64,000 nucleotides of DNA from Flavobacterium sp. GTDB lineage: Bacteria; Bacteroidota; Bacteroidia; Flavobacteriales; Flavobacteriaceae. The notes under the pieces were generated by a model that was given only the letters and a program-made list of their open reading frames with translations, ran no database searches and had not been told where the DNA came from. Position 1 is the first letter of the stretch. Every line of letters begins with the position of its first letter. The position numbers were made by a program, and so were the translations under genes. The DNA is taken from contig NZ_JAMWYY010000007.1 of the NCBI RefSeq assembly GCF_024305175.1, forward strand, positions 20,549 through 84,548, read 5' to 3'. Shown piece by piece: positions 48,285-57,223 of the stretch.

Positions 48285-49673
48285 ATGTTTACAACCTATA
48301 AAACCTTACTTATATTGCTGGTTCTGTCAGTCATTGTTGTGTCCTGCCGGGATAAAGACAACGACTACAGCGCATACTTTGGCGGTGAGGTACAAAACCC
48401 CCGTACAGATTATGTTATTTTAAGCAAAGGAAATAATGTTATAGATACTATTCCGCTTGATAAAAACAACCGCTTTTTTGTAAAATTTGACTCTTTAACT
48501 CCCGGCCTTTACACCTTTAGGCATGAACCGGAATACCAGTATGTATATTTTGAGAAAAATGACAGCCTGCTGGTTTCTTTAAATGCGGATGATTTTGACC
48601 AGTCTATTGTTTTTAGCGGCAGGGGCGACAGGAAAAATAATTTCCTGATGGAACTGTACCTGATGAACGAAGCGGACAGGAATGACAGTTACCGTATATA
48701 TGAATATGACTATAACAAATTTATTGCAGAAATAAATAGATCATATGCCGCACGTGAAGCTTTTTATAAAAAGAATAAGGAGAAAATTGACTGGAGTGAT
48801 GAGTTTGATTTTTATGCACAAAACAGGCTTAAATTCAGCCAATACACAAAGAAAGAATATTACCCCTACCTGCACACATGGCGTACAGGCAATACTGCAT
48901 CACTTCCTAAAGGTTATTACAACCACCGCAGTACAATAGATTATAATAACCCTAAGCTACTTCATTTTTCGCCGTTTTTAAGGTATTTAAACGCCATGCT
49001 TACCAACATGAGTAACTTTAAGGGGCAGCGCAGTAGCAACATTGAAGAAAGTTCGCTTAATGACAATATAGAAAAGCTGCATATAGCCGACTCTGTATTT
49101 ACAGACGAAAATATTAAGAATGATATACTTGACAATATTGCATTTGCCTATTTGCTGGAAAACCAAAGCACGCAGAATAATAAAAAGTTTATAGACCATT
49201 ATATTAAACTCTCGACTAATAAAAACAAGGAAAATGAAATTATGAGGCTTGCCGCCTCTATAAAAAACCTTGAAGAAGGCAATGCCTTACCGCAGGTAAC
49301 CCTTGTTGACAAGGATAACAAGCCTTACAACTTAGCTAATGCCAAAGGCAAGGAAACCGTTATCTTTTTCTGGACTACATGTGCGCCATCTCATTACAAC
49401 CAGGCCAACGAAAAAGTATCAGGGCTAAAAAAACAATTTCCTGACGTTAATTTTATAGCAGTTAATGTAGATGAGATGTCAGACTGGGTTAGTGCCGTAA
49501 AAAACTTAACCTGTAAGGATATCATACACCTGCGCGCAAGTGACTTTAACCTTGTACGCAAAAAATGGGCTGTAAACCAGCTTAACCGCACCATTTTACT
49601 AAATGCCGACGGCACCATTAAAAACGGCTTTACCAATCTTACCGACGAGAGTTTTGCCGAAAACCTGAAATGA
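48285..49673 (+). CDS. Lipoprotein with TlpA-like thioredoxin domain lacking the second cysteine
   Basis: A 462-residue lipoprotein: the N-terminus from MFTTYK has a hydrophobic stretch ending in a lipobox (VVSC). An N-terminal beta domain (about residues 30-130) resembles the DUF4369-type domain found before thioredoxin domains in Bacteroidota. The C-terminal thioredoxin-like domain (about 340-460) carries VIFFWTTCAPSHYNQ where TlpA proteins have WCxxC; the second Cys is Ser, so it cannot form the usual disulfide. LVDKDNKPYNLA opens this domain. Start 48285 is chosen because a -7 element overlaps the longer ORF. Possibly a single-cysteine redox or binding protein. Confidence 0.75.
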   Translation: MFTTYKTLLILLVLSVIVVSCRDKDNDYSAYFGGEVQNPRTDYVILSKGNNVIDTIPLDKNNRFFVKFDSLTPGLYTFRHEPEYQYVYFEKNDSLLVSLNADDFDQSIVFSGRGDRKNNFLMELYLMNEADRNDSYRIYEYDYNKFIAEINRSYAAREAFYKKNKEKIDWSDEFDFYAQNRLKFSQYTKKEYYPYLHTWRTGNTASLPKGYYNHRSTIDYNNPKLLHFSPFLRYLNAMLTNMSNFKGQRSSNIEESSLNDNIEKLHIADSVFTDENIKNDILDNIAFAYLLENQSTQNNKKFIDHYIKLSTNKNKENEIMRLAASIKNLEEGNALPQVTLVDKDNKPYNLANAKGKETVIFFWTTCAPSHYNQANEKVSGLKKQFPDVNFIAVNVDEMSDWVSAVKNLTCKDIIHLRASDFNLVRKKWAVNQLNRTILLNADGTIKNGFTNLTDESFAENLK

Positions 49674-49729
49674 TTGATTTTTGCAACTTTATGTTTGATA
49701 GTCGCTAATCAAAACACGCCTGTTACTAC

Positions 49730-49737
49730 TAACTTTG
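49730..49737 (+). promoter_or_regulatory. Candidate -7 element for aldo/keto reductase
   Basis: TAACTTTG is a perfect TAnnTTTG, 25 bases before the ATG at 49763. No TTTG at the normal -33 spacing. Confidence 0.5.
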
Positions 49738-49762
49738 TATATCATCAAAATATAAAAGCAAT

Positions 49763-50773
49763 ATGAAATACAATTATTTAGGCAGCACCGGGCTTTTGGT
49801 ATCTGAACTTTGCTTTGGCACAATGACTTTTGGCAGCCAGGGTATATGGAAGGTACTTGCAGGTGTGCAACAGGGTGAGGTTAACAGCCTTGTTAAAACC
49901 GTAGCCGATTCGGGTATCAACTTTTTTGATACTGCTAATATTTACTCTTTAGGAGAATCTGAAACCTTACTTGGCAATGCAATTAAATCTTTAGGGCTTA
50001 ACCGCAACGAACTGGTTATTGCAACAAAGGTGAGAGGGAATATGGGCGAAGGCCCCAATGAGCAGGGCTTATCGCGTTACCATATTTTCTATTCGGTAGA
50101 AGACAGCCTGAAACGCCTGCAAATAAGCCATATCGATATCTTATATGTACACGGTGTGGATGCGAGGACTCCCGTAGAAGAAACCATGCGAGCGCTAAAC
50201 GATCTTGTACTATCGGGCAAGGTGCGCTATATAGCCGTTTGTAACTGGCCGGCATGGATGGTTATGAAAGCTCAGGGCATAGCAGAAAAGAACGGCTGGA
50301 ATAAATTTATTGGGCTGCAATACTTTTATTCGCTGGCAGGCAGGGATATTGAACGTGAAGTAGTGCCTATGGCAGAAGACCAGAAACTGGACATAATGCC
50401 GTGGAGCCCACTTGCCGGTGGTTTTCTTTCGGGAAAATATACCCGTGAAAATGAAGCTGCAGAAGGCCGCCGCGCTAATTTTGATTTTCCGCCTGTTAAC
50501 AAAGAGAAAACTTATGATATTATAGATGTTATTTCAGAAATAGCAGGCCGGCACAATGCCACTACCGCACAGGTAGCCCTGGCATGGGTAAGAATGCAAA
50601 AAGGCATAACAAGTACCATTATTGGTGCAAAGACCGAAAAGCAACTACAGGATAATCTTAAATCAGTAAATATTACTTTATCTGAAGAAGAATTAAACCG
50701 CATTGACGAGGTAAGTGCACTGGTAAAAGAATATCCGCAGTGGATGGTAGAACGCCAGGCATACGGAAGATAA
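49763..50773 (+). CDS. Aldo/keto reductase
   Basis: A 336-residue NADPH-dependent reductase of the (beta/alpha)8 AKR superfamily. The catalytic tetrad is visible: Asp and Tyr in FFDTANIYSLGESE, Lys in IATKVRG and His in DILYVHGVD. The cofactor-binding end has STIIGAKTEKQLQDNL. Residues 200-240 (IMPWSPLAGGFLSGKYTRENEA) are typical of the YajO/YghZ-like branch that reduces aldehydes and alpha-keto compounds. Monocistronic with its own promoter and a strong terminator; substrate not predictable. Confidence 0.92.
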   Translation: MKYNYLGSTGLLVSELCFGTMTFGSQGIWKVLAGVQQGEVNSLVKTVADSGINFFDTANIYSLGESETLLGNAIKSLGLNRNELVIATKVRGNMGEGPNEQGLSRYHIFYSVEDSLKRLQISHIDILYVHGVDARTPVEETMRALNDLVLSGKVRYIAVCNWPAWMVMKAQGIAEKNGWNKFIGLQYFYSLAGRDIEREVVPMAEDQKLDIMPWSPLAGGFLSGKYTRENEAAEGRRANFDFPPVNKEKTYDIIDVISEIAGRHNATTAQVALAWVRMQKGITSTIIGAKTEKQLQDNLKSVNITLSEEELNRIDEVSALVKEYPQWMVERQAYGR

Positions 50774-50794
50774 TACATAGAAGGATATTTAAAT

Positions 50795-50824
50795 AAAAAG
50801 GCTGCCTTATTTGGCAGCCTTTTT
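50795..50824. terminator. Bidirectional terminator between AKR and SDR genes
   Basis: A 12-base stem with GGCTGCC core (50795-50806 with 50813-50824) around TTATTT, flanked by A and T tracts, between convergent genes. Confidence 0.92.
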
Positions 50825-50826
50825 AT

Positions 50827-51528
50827 TTACCATGGGTTAGTAGCCCATACAGAAGCATCGAGTATAAAACCGGTATCGCGCATGGTGAGCATTGAGGCAA
50901 TTGTGTGCGCTATATCTTCGGGTTTTAGTTTTTTATCTTCATTCTTAATTTCAAAACCTGATTTTGTCATAAAATCGGTTATAACCTCGCTAGGGTTAAC
51001 CTGCATAACACGGATGTTATACGGCCTTAATTCAGCCCGCCAGCAGTCGGTTAGCCCTGTTACGGCAAACTTGCTTGCCACATATGCAGAACCGTTGGCA
51101 AAACCTTTTAATGCAGCTGTAGAGCCTATGTTAATAATATTGCCGTATTGCTGAGCTTTAAATTGTTCGGCAGCCAGTTTGCCTGCCATAAAATAGCCTT
51201 TAACGTTAACCTCCCACACTTTACTGAAATCATCCAGTGAAGTATCGGTTAATGCAGAGAACTGCCCTATACCTGCATTATTGATAAGTACATTTATACT
51301 GCCCATTTTAGCTATGGCAAAATCAAAAAGCGCTTTAACTTCAGCTTCGCTGGTAACATTTGCTTTTATGCCATATGCACCTGTTTCTTTTACAGCGCGT
51401 TCTACTTTTGCATTATCGGTTCCGCAAATAACCACGTCGGCACCTTTACTTTTAAGCAGTCTTGCTGTTTCTAAACCAATTCCGCCTGTTGCTCCTGTTA
51501 CTATTACTTTGGCATCTTCTAAATTCAT
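50827..51528 (-). CDS. Short-chain dehydrogenase/reductase
   Basis: A 233-residue classical SDR. Cofactor motif TGATGGIGLETARLL at residues ~11-25, NNAGIGQF, catalytic Ser in GSTAALKGF and the YxxxK pair in SAYVASKFAVTGL are present, followed by RVMQVNPSEVITDFM. Likely NADP-dependent on the loop, not certain. It overlaps the upstream ceramidase-like gene by four bases (ATGA), so the two are translated together and may act on a common lipid or alcohol substrate, which is inference. Confidence 0.92.
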   Translation of the reverse strand: MNLEDAKVIVTGATGGIGLETARLLKSKGADVVICGTDNAKVERAVKETGAYGIKANVTSEAEVKALFDFAIAKMGSINVLINNAGIGQFSALTDTSLDDFSKVWEVNVKGYFMAGKLAAEQFKAQQYGNIINIGSTAALKGFANGSAYVASKFAVTGLTDCWRAELRPYNIRVMQVNPSEVITDFMTKSGFEIKNEDKKLKPEDIAHTIASMLTMRDTGFILDASVWATNPW

Positions 51529-52214
51529 GATATTATAGTCTTTTGTTGTTGTGTATTTTTATTGATAAGGTAAATGTACTGAAACATGCAGAAAGCGGCA
51601 ACAGCGCCAAATACATGCCATAAAAAATGGGTGCCGGCGCTAAACCACCCCCAGCCATCGGCAACCCTGAAGGTAAGCGCGAGTACAAATGCAATAAGCG
51701 CAAAGCCAACCCATTTGCCGTTAGCAAATTTAGATTTGATAAGGTATGCTGTTACGGGCAGCAGCACAATGCCTGCCATAAAGGCGTAGTTAATGTTTAT
51801 AAATAGCTGCAGGTTGTCTTGCTGCATTAGCCTATTGCGGGCAAAAAACTGGAAAGCCACATATAAGGCAACCAGTAGCAGTGCATAATACCACCGGGTA
51901 ATTTTTGCCAGAAAATAAACCCCTGCCGAAAGGCAAAGCAGCATTATAGGCAGCCAGTCCATCATTATAAAAAAGTTCCATTGCCGCAATCCGTGATAAA
52001 TAGTTCCGCCTATCCCTCCAATGTATAATAATATCACTGCCACAGATAAAAAAGTATGCTGCCGCCCCCTGCCCCACAGCCTGAATGTCCAGTACAGGGC
52101 AATGAGCAGAAACAGGCAGGAGGTTATGGCATTTAGCGGCTCAGGGAAAAAATTATCGAGGTTTGTTTCGGTATATAACATTCCTCCGTCGGGAGGCATT
52201 TGGCTAGTCTGCAT
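51525..52214 (-). CDS. Ceramidase-like (CREST superfamily) membrane protein
   Basis: A 229-residue protein with about seven helices, of the alkaline ceramidase / CREST hydrolase superfamily. The putative metal-site residues are in GGIGGTIYHGLRQW (His), FIMMDWLPIM (Asp) and HFLWHVFGAVAAF (two His), arranged as in membrane ceramidases. In eukaryotes these cleave ceramide to sphingosine and fatty acid; Bacteroidota make sphingolipids, so a similar lipid substrate is plausible. A later Met6 start is possible. Overlaps the SDR gene by four bases. Confidence 0.75.
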   Translation of the reverse strand: MQTSQMPPDGGMLYTETNLDNFFPEPLNAITSCLFLLIALYWTFRLWGRGRQHTFLSVAVILLYIGGIGGTIYHGLRQWNFFIMMDWLPIMLLCLSAGVYFLAKITRWYYALLLVALYVAFQFFARNRLMQQDNLQLFININYAFMAGIVLLPVTAYLIKSKFANGKWVGFALIAFVLALTFRVADGWGWFSAGTHFLWHVFGAVAAFCMFQYIYLINKNTQQQKTIIS

Positions 52215-52308
52215 ATTATTTTTCCTCTAAAATAAATTATTTTCTTACAATACCGTAAATTTTAACTAATAGTAAACCAGTATCTTTTGTTACTATATTA
52301 TTGTCGCT

Positions 52309-52319
52309 CCACATTGTGG
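52309..52319. promoter_or_regulatory. 11-bp palindrome upstream of the AraC-type gene
   Basis: CCACATTGTGG is a perfect odd-centred palindrome, 79-89 bases before the ATG at 52398 and about 95 bases from the ceramidase-like start. It could be an operator for either divergent gene; low certainty because it is short. Confidence 0.35.
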
Positions 52320-52397
52320 CAATTTTTCTGTAAGAAGAATTTAGACAGATGTTAAGAAAAATTGTTATTTTTACTTCCGAGAAAAGAGACGAAAGGG

Positions 52398-52955
52398 ATG
52401 GAACTTTACATTAAATATAATATAGACGTAATGTGTAAAGTTCTTTTGCAGCAGCAGCTTGATAAGTTTAATATTAACTGCGTGGTAACAGAACCGGGGT
52501 ATGTAAAATTCAGGGAAAACATCCCGATGGATACATACAAAAAATTCATTGCATCTTTAAGCGAATTTGGTATAGAGATAGTAGATAACCAAAAAAGTAT
52601 ATTGGTACAAAAAATCAAGAACGTTATCATAGAAATGGTGTATGCCGATAAGGGGCTTCAGTCTATGAAAATATCTACTTATCTTTCTGAAAAGCTGAAC
52701 GAAAGCTACAGGACGCTGTCTCAGGTATTTTCGGAGGTAACATTTATTTCTATAGAAAATTTTATAATACTCCATAAAATAGAGCGTGTTAAGCAATTGC
52801 TGCTTACAGAGAATTTATCGTTAACCGAGATTTCGTTCATGATGAATTACAGCAGCGTAGCCTACCTGTCTCAGCAGTTTAAGAACATAACAGGTGTTAC
52901 CCCTACTGCTTTCCAGAAAATAATGAAACAAAAAAGATATTCAGAAGCTACATAA
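52398..52955 (+). CDS. AraC-family transcriptional regulator, short form
   Basis: A 185-residue DNA-binding protein. The C-terminal 110 residues carry the double helix-turn-helix of AraC/XylS: MKISTYLSEKLNESYRTLSQVFSEV (first), LTEISFMMNYSSVAYLSQQFKNITGVTPTAF (second). The N-terminal ~70 residues (NIDVMCKVLLQQQLDKFNINCV, IEIVDNQKSILVQKIKNVIIEMV) form a small domain, much shorter than the usual arabinose-binding cupin, so the signal is not evident. Start 52398, behind GAAAGGG, is chosen over the upstream TTG at 52362. A response regulator follows after 13 bases and is likely its operon partner. Confidence 0.85.
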   Translation: MELYIKYNIDVMCKVLLQQQLDKFNINCVVTEPGYVKFRENIPMDTYKKFIASLSEFGIEIVDNQKSILVQKIKNVIIEMVYADKGLQSMKISTYLSEKLNESYRTLSQVFSEVTFISIENFIILHKIERVKQLLLTENLSLTEISFMMNYSSVAYLSQQFKNITGVTPTAFQKIMKQKRYSEAT

Positions 52956-52968
52956 TTAATAGATTTCA

Positions 52969-53415
52969 ATGCGCCCCAGCCCATTACATATTTTGCTCGC
53001 TGACGACGACGAAGATGACAGGTTGTTTTTCAAAGAAGCGTTTGATGAGGTAAAAGTTAAGCACGACATTACACCTTTTGTTAATGGTGTTAAATTAATG
53101 GATTACCTTAATAACCACGACAATCCGTTACCTGATATGATTTTCCTTGACCTGAATATGCCTTTAAAATCGGGCATGGAATGCCTGCGTGAAATCCGCA
53201 AAGACCAACGCCTTAAAAATCTGTCAGTAGCCATATATTCTACATCATCATCAGATCAGGACATAGAGGAAACGTTTGTTGCAGGCGCTAATGTTTATAT
53301 TAAAAAACCAAATGATTTCGGCGACCTTAAAAAAGTACTTAGCCATGTAGTGCATATCAACTGGCAGTATATACTGGATGGACTTAACAAAGACAGTTTT
53401 ATTCTGAGTATATAA
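52969..53415 (+). CDS. Single-domain response regulator following the AraC gene
   Basis: A 148-residue receiver domain. The acidic cluster LLADDDEDDRLFF, phosphoacceptor Asp in MIFLDLNMPLKSG, the Ser/Thr site in VAIYSTSSSDQD and Lys in VYIKKPNDFGDL are intact. No DNA-binding output domain follows. It belongs to the Rcp1-like group that in cyanobacteria receives phosphate from phytochrome kinases. It lies in the AraC operon and about 0.5 kb from the second regulator of the phytochrome operon. Confidence 0.88.
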   Translation: MRPSPLHILLADDDEDDRLFFKEAFDEVKVKHDITPFVNGVKLMDYLNNHDNPLPDMIFLDLNMPLKSGMECLREIRKDQRLKNLSVAIYSTSSSDQDIEETFVAGANVYIKKPNDFGDLKKVLSHVVHINWQYILDGLNKDSFILSI

Positions 53416-53418
53416 CTT

Positions 53419-53667
53419 TTATATACCCCTTCGAAGAGAGGCACCACGGCCCAATAATTTAATTTTTTTAAGAAAAGAAAAATTTTCGGGCATTGCTATA
53501 ATTATACCTATAAGGCTGTTGCACAGCAGCAGGACAAGAAGTGAGAGGTAAATAAGATCATTCGTGTTATTAACTACAACAAAAATATCCTGCAGCAAAA
53601 AATATGCAGATGCCATAAATCCTGCTACAGAAACTACGAACAAACCTATTTTTAATTTCCAATCCAT
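53419..53667 (-). CDS. Small two-helix membrane protein
   Basis: An 82-residue protein, MDWKLKIGLFVVSVAGFMAS and later LIYLSLLVLLLCNSLIGIII giving two membrane helices, with a basic C-terminal tail (KKIKLLGRGASLRRGI). Start 53667 is preferred over 53697, which adds ten residues. It lies convergent to the response regulator, with stops three bases apart, and is divergent from the phytochrome operon, whose promoter begins 160 bases away. No family assigned. Confidence 0.6.
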   Translation of the reverse strand: MDWKLKIGLFVVSVAGFMASAYFLLQDIFVVVNNTNDLIYLSLLVLLLCNSLIGIIIAMPENFSFLKKIKLLGRGASLRRGI

Positions 53668-53825
53668 TTTAAGACATTTAGGCAGATAAAAAAGCAAAAT
53701 TATAAATCCTCATTTTACATTTCTTATAGGATTTTACAGGATTGGTTATGATTTGACTGATTTTTATTAAGAATTGTTTAACCCTTTATTCATCATAAAT
53801 ATATCTTAATTTCGGTTTTCAGCAG

Positions 53826-53854
53826 GTTGCTTATTATTTTTTTTGGTACATTTG
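53826..53854 (+). promoter_or_regulatory. Promoter of the phytochrome operon
   Basis: GTTG at 53826-53829 and the perfect -7 TACATTTG at 53847-53854 are 17 bases apart. Transcription would start near 53861, 17 bases before the ATG at 53878. It also lies inside the longer ORF from 53827, which argues for the later start. Confidence 0.6.
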
Positions 53855-53877
53855 TTATTAATGCCAAATTAAATGAT

Positions 53878-54315
53878 ATGAACAACAAGTTCACCATATT
53901 TTACACAGATGACGACCAGGACGATTTGGAGTTCTTTAAAGAAATTGTAGATATTATAGATGATAATATTGAAGTTATAACCCAAACAAACGGCCAGCAG
54001 TTAATGCATGCGCTGGATAATCCGCCGCCAAATCCTTACTTAATATATTTAGACCTGAACATGCCGGGGCTCAATGGCCTTGAAGTTTTAAAACGTGTAA
54101 GGTCTTCATCTTCGCATAATAAGCTTCCGGTTATTATATTTTCCACTTCCCGTGATGAAAATACAATAGAGCGAACCCGCGAACTGGGTGCAAGCTACTA
54201 TCTTCCTAAAACAGGAATATTCGACCATCTTAAAAGGTCAATAGAACACACCCTTAAAATGGACTGGTCAGGTTTTATACCCAGTAAAAATAATTTTGTT
54301 TACAATTACAGCTGA
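53878..54315 (+). CDS. Single-domain response regulator of the phytochrome operon
   Basis: A 145-residue receiver domain starting at MNNKFTIFYTDDDQDDLEFF. Phosphoacceptor Asp is in YLIYLDLNMPGLNG, followed by VIIFSTSRDENT and the Lys of SYYLPKTGIFDHL. It is stand-alone (Rcp1-like). Start 53878 is chosen because the promoter sits in the longer ORF. It is the first gene of a run of five; heme oxygenase follows after nine bases, so it is the natural phosphoacceptor for the phytochrome kinase two genes on. Confidence 0.9.
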   Translation: MNNKFTIFYTDDDQDDLEFFKEIVDIIDDNIEVITQTNGQQLMHALDNPPPNPYLIYLDLNMPGLNGLEVLKRVRSSSSHNKLPVIIFSTSRDENTIERTRELGASYYLPKTGIFDHLKRSIEHTLKMDWSGFIPSKNNFVYNYS

Positions 54316-54324
54316 TAAGTAATT

Positions 54325-54912
54325 ATGGATGATGCTATAATAACCGTAACCTTTTTACAAAGGCTACGAAATACTACTGCCAAATCTCATGAGGCGCTTG
54401 AAAGCCTGCCTATTTCAAAAAAAATAACTGACCCTGAGGTAACACTGCCCGAATATAAAGCATACCTGCAATTAATGTATGGTGTGGTATATGACACAGA
54501 AGCATTAGTTTTACATGTACTGGAAACCATTATGCCCGATATAGAGTCAAGGCGCAAAACAACAGCCATTGCAAAAGATCTTGCTGCTATAGGGGCGGTA
54601 TTACCACAAACAGGCAGCCCTTTACAGAAAGCTGAATATACAGGTGATACAGCATTTGCATTGGGAGTTATGTATGTAGTAGAAGGGTCTTCGCTTGGCG
54701 GGAGGGTAATTTATAAAAACATAGAAACTTCGCTTGGGCTTAACGAAAGTAACGGAGCGTCTTATTTTGCAGGTTATGGTGGTACCACCGGAAGCAAATG
54801 GAAAAGTTTTATAGACGTACTTACAGGCTATGCTGATGAACACGAATGCGAAGACGAAATAATTGCAGGCGCCAATTTTGCTTTTGATGCCATTAAAGAA
54901 CATTTAAGTTAA
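54325..54912 (+). CDS. bphO: Biliverdin-producing heme oxygenase
   Basis: A 195-residue all-helical enzyme that opens heme to biliverdin, CO and iron using reductant and oxygen. The proximal heme ligand is His22 in NTTAKSHEALESLPISKKI, and the distal-helix glycine-rich motif is VVEGSSLGGRVIYKNI (about residues 114-129). Length fits bacterial heme oxygenases. It sits 37 bases before the phytochrome gene, whose chromophore is biliverdin, so the pair supplies and uses the chromophore. This BphO role is well supported by family and context. Confidence 0.93.
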   Translation: MDDAIITVTFLQRLRNTTAKSHEALESLPISKKITDPEVTLPEYKAYLQLMYGVVYDTEALVLHVLETIMPDIESRRKTTAIAKDLAAIGAVLPQTGSPLQKAEYTGDTAFALGVMYVVEGSSLGGRVIYKNIETSLGLNESNGASYFAGYGGTTGSKWKSFIDVLTGYADEHECEDEIIAGANFAFDAIKEHLS

Positions 54913-54949
54913 TTCCCTATTCCCCCAACATTCTATCTTTTTGCTTTTT

Positions 54950-57223
54950 ATGAAGATTAAGGATATTGTAAACCGAGACATAGTAAACCTTACTAATTGC
55001 GAGCAGGAACCAATACACATACCGGGCAGTATTCAGCCACACGGTTTTCTTGTAGCATTCAGTCAAAATAATTTTGCGATAGATTATTGCAGTGCCAACA
55101 GCAGCGAATTTATCGGTTTAAGCCATAATGATATACTGGGTAAAACTTTTACCGAAATTTTTGGTGAAAATGCCACCCAAAAATTAATAAAGTACATAGA
55201 AGATGATTTAATGCTTTCTTCTACACTGCTAAGGCTGGAACTTAAAGGCAAACATTATTTATGCACACTTCATAAAAGCGATACTGTTTTAATACTGGAG
55301 GCTGAACCTGAAGATGAAGACCCGCAAAATGTAAGTGAAGTATATGACCAGACATCTCAGTTCCTTAGTTATATGCACGACACGCATACGCTTAAGCAAC
55401 TGTGCGATCTTGTGGCAAAGGGAACCCGAAAAATTACCGGCTATGACAGGGTAATGATTTACCGCTTTGATAAAGATTATAACGGAGAAGTATATGCCGA
55501 AAGCTCTCGCGATGACCTTGAGCCATTTTTAGGGCTTCATTATCCGCATACCGATATACCCGCACAGGCAAGAGAACTGTATATAAAAAACCTTTTAAGA
55601 TTAATTACTGACATCAACTATACACCTGTACCCATTTATACTATAGATGACGGCACAGAAAATAAAAATTTAGATCTTAGCCTTTCGGTGCTTCGCAGTA
55701 CATCTCCCATACATGTGCAATACCTGCATAACATGGGTGTCTGCGCTACGCTAACCATATCGCTCATTTACAAAAAACGTTTGTGGGGGCTAATAGCATG
55801 CCACCACTATTCTCCAAAAAACTTAAGCCCGGCAATACGCCTTGCAGCACAGTTGCAGGGGCATTTTATAACGTCTCAGATAGACCTTAGGCAATCTAAC
55901 GAAGAGTATGAGGTAGCACGTAAGGCTTCTGCATCGCTTGAAAGAGCTAATAATTTTTCACTAAATAACCAGAATGATTTTTATAAGCTGGTACAAAATG
56001 AAAATCTGTTAAAGCTTTGCAACGCTGCAGGTGTTGCCATTGTATTTAATGGTGCCGTTTACAAAAGCGGTGTTGTGCCAACAGAAGATGAAGTGCAACA
56101 CCTTGCCAACTTTTTTGCCGCCTATACCAGTAACAGCAGCTTTAGTACAAATAAGCTGATTGATACACTGCCGGACTATGAAAGCGTTTGTGTAAAAACT
56201 TCGGGGCTCATATACCACTCACTTAATATGGATAACAACAACTGTATTATGTGGTTCAGGCCCGAAACCAAAACAGAGGTAAACTGGGGAGGAGACCCTT
56301 CTAAATCTATAATAAAAGACGAAAAAGGCCTGTCTCCGAGAAGATCTTTTGAGCTTTGGAAAGAAATAGTGGACTGTACTGCCAAACCGTGGCTGGAACC
56401 CGAACTGGAAACAGCTCAGGCATATGCCTACAGCCTTCAGAAACAGATTAACCTGCTTGTAATAACACAGGAAGAAGAAAAGTACAGAAAACTGAGCGAG
56501 CTATTAAGGGAAACCAATTCAGAACTTGAAAACATCAACTGGATAAGTACGCACGACCTGCAGGAACCACTGCGCAAAATACAGCTTATCTCTTCGCGCC
56601 TGCTTAGTAAGGAAGATAAGATACCTGACAGTGTACAGGATTCTATACTACGCATGAATGCATCGGCAAGCAGGATGCAGACATTACTTATAGATATATT
56701 AAAATATACCAGGCTTAAACATACCGACGATTCTTTTGAAAATATTAACCTGAATGAGCTTTTAGATGAGGTTAAGGCAGACTTACCTGAGACACTTGGG
56801 GATGTACCGCCTGCAGAAATAATTGCAGGTAACCTGCCCATCATACACGGTATCCCTTTCCTTCTGAAACAGCTTTTCTCTAACCTGATAGCAAATTCTA
56901 TAAAATATGCCTCGCCGGACAGGCAACCAATAGTAAAAATTACTGCCGGAGATAACCCTGTGCGCTACAGACAGGATGAAAGTAATTTATATCAGGTAAT
57001 ATATGTGCAGGATAATGGTATCGGCTTCGAGCAGCAGTTCGCTGATTCTATATTCAATATCTTCACACGGCTGCATTCCGCTTCAGAATATAAAGGATCC
57101 GGTGTGGGACTGGCACTCTGCAAAAAAATCATGCAAAACCATAAAGGGTATATAGCCGCTTCTGGTAAACCGGGAGAAGGCGCTACAATAAGTATTTATT
57201 TCCCGGTTAACGATTCCCTGTAA
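54950..57223 (+). CDS. bphP: Bacteriophytochrome histidine kinase
   Basis: A 757-residue red/far-red light sensor kinase. Domains: PAS (residues ~20-110), GAF (~125-300, with PHTDIPAQARELYIKN, the DIP chromophore-binding motif), PHY (~310-490), HisKA with His in NWISTHDLQEPLRKIQ, and HATPase (NLIANSIKYA, DNGIGFEQQ, GSGVGLALCKKI). Cys17 in TNCEQEPIHIPGSIQPHG is the conserved N-terminal cysteine that binds biliverdin covalently. Start 54950 is chosen over TTG 54941. A heme oxygenase lies just upstream, and the stop overlaps the crp-like ATG by one base (TAATG). Confidence 0.95.
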   Translation: MKIKDIVNRDIVNLTNCEQEPIHIPGSIQPHGFLVAFSQNNFAIDYCSANSSEFIGLSHNDILGKTFTEIFGENATQKLIKYIEDDLMLSSTLLRLELKGKHYLCTLHKSDTVLILEAEPEDEDPQNVSEVYDQTSQFLSYMHDTHTLKQLCDLVAKGTRKITGYDRVMIYRFDKDYNGEVYAESSRDDLEPFLGLHYPHTDIPAQARELYIKNLLRLITDINYTPVPIYTIDDGTENKNLDLSLSVLRSTSPIHVQYLHNMGVCATLTISLIYKKRLWGLIACHHYSPKNLSPAIRLAAQLQGHFITSQIDLRQSNEEYEVARKASASLERANNFSLNNQNDFYKLVQNENLLKLCNAAGVAIVFNGAVYKSGVVPTEDEVQHLANFFAAYTSNSSFSTNKLIDTLPDYESVCVKTSGLIYHSLNMDNNNCIMWFRPETKTEVNWGGDPSKSIIKDEKGLSPRRSFELWKEIVDCTAKPWLEPELETAQAYAYSLQKQINLLVITQEEEKYRKLSELLRETNSELENINWISTHDLQEPLRKIQLISSRLLSKEDKIPDSVQDSILRMNASASRMQTLLIDILKYTRLKHTDDSFENINLNELLDEVKADLPETLGDVPPAEIIAGNLPIIHGIPFLLKQLFSNLIANSIKYASPDRQPIVKITAGDNPVRYRQDESNLYQVIYVQDNGIGFEQQFADSIFNIFTRLHSASEYKGSGVGLALCKKIMQNHKGYIAASGKPGEGATISIYFPVNDSL

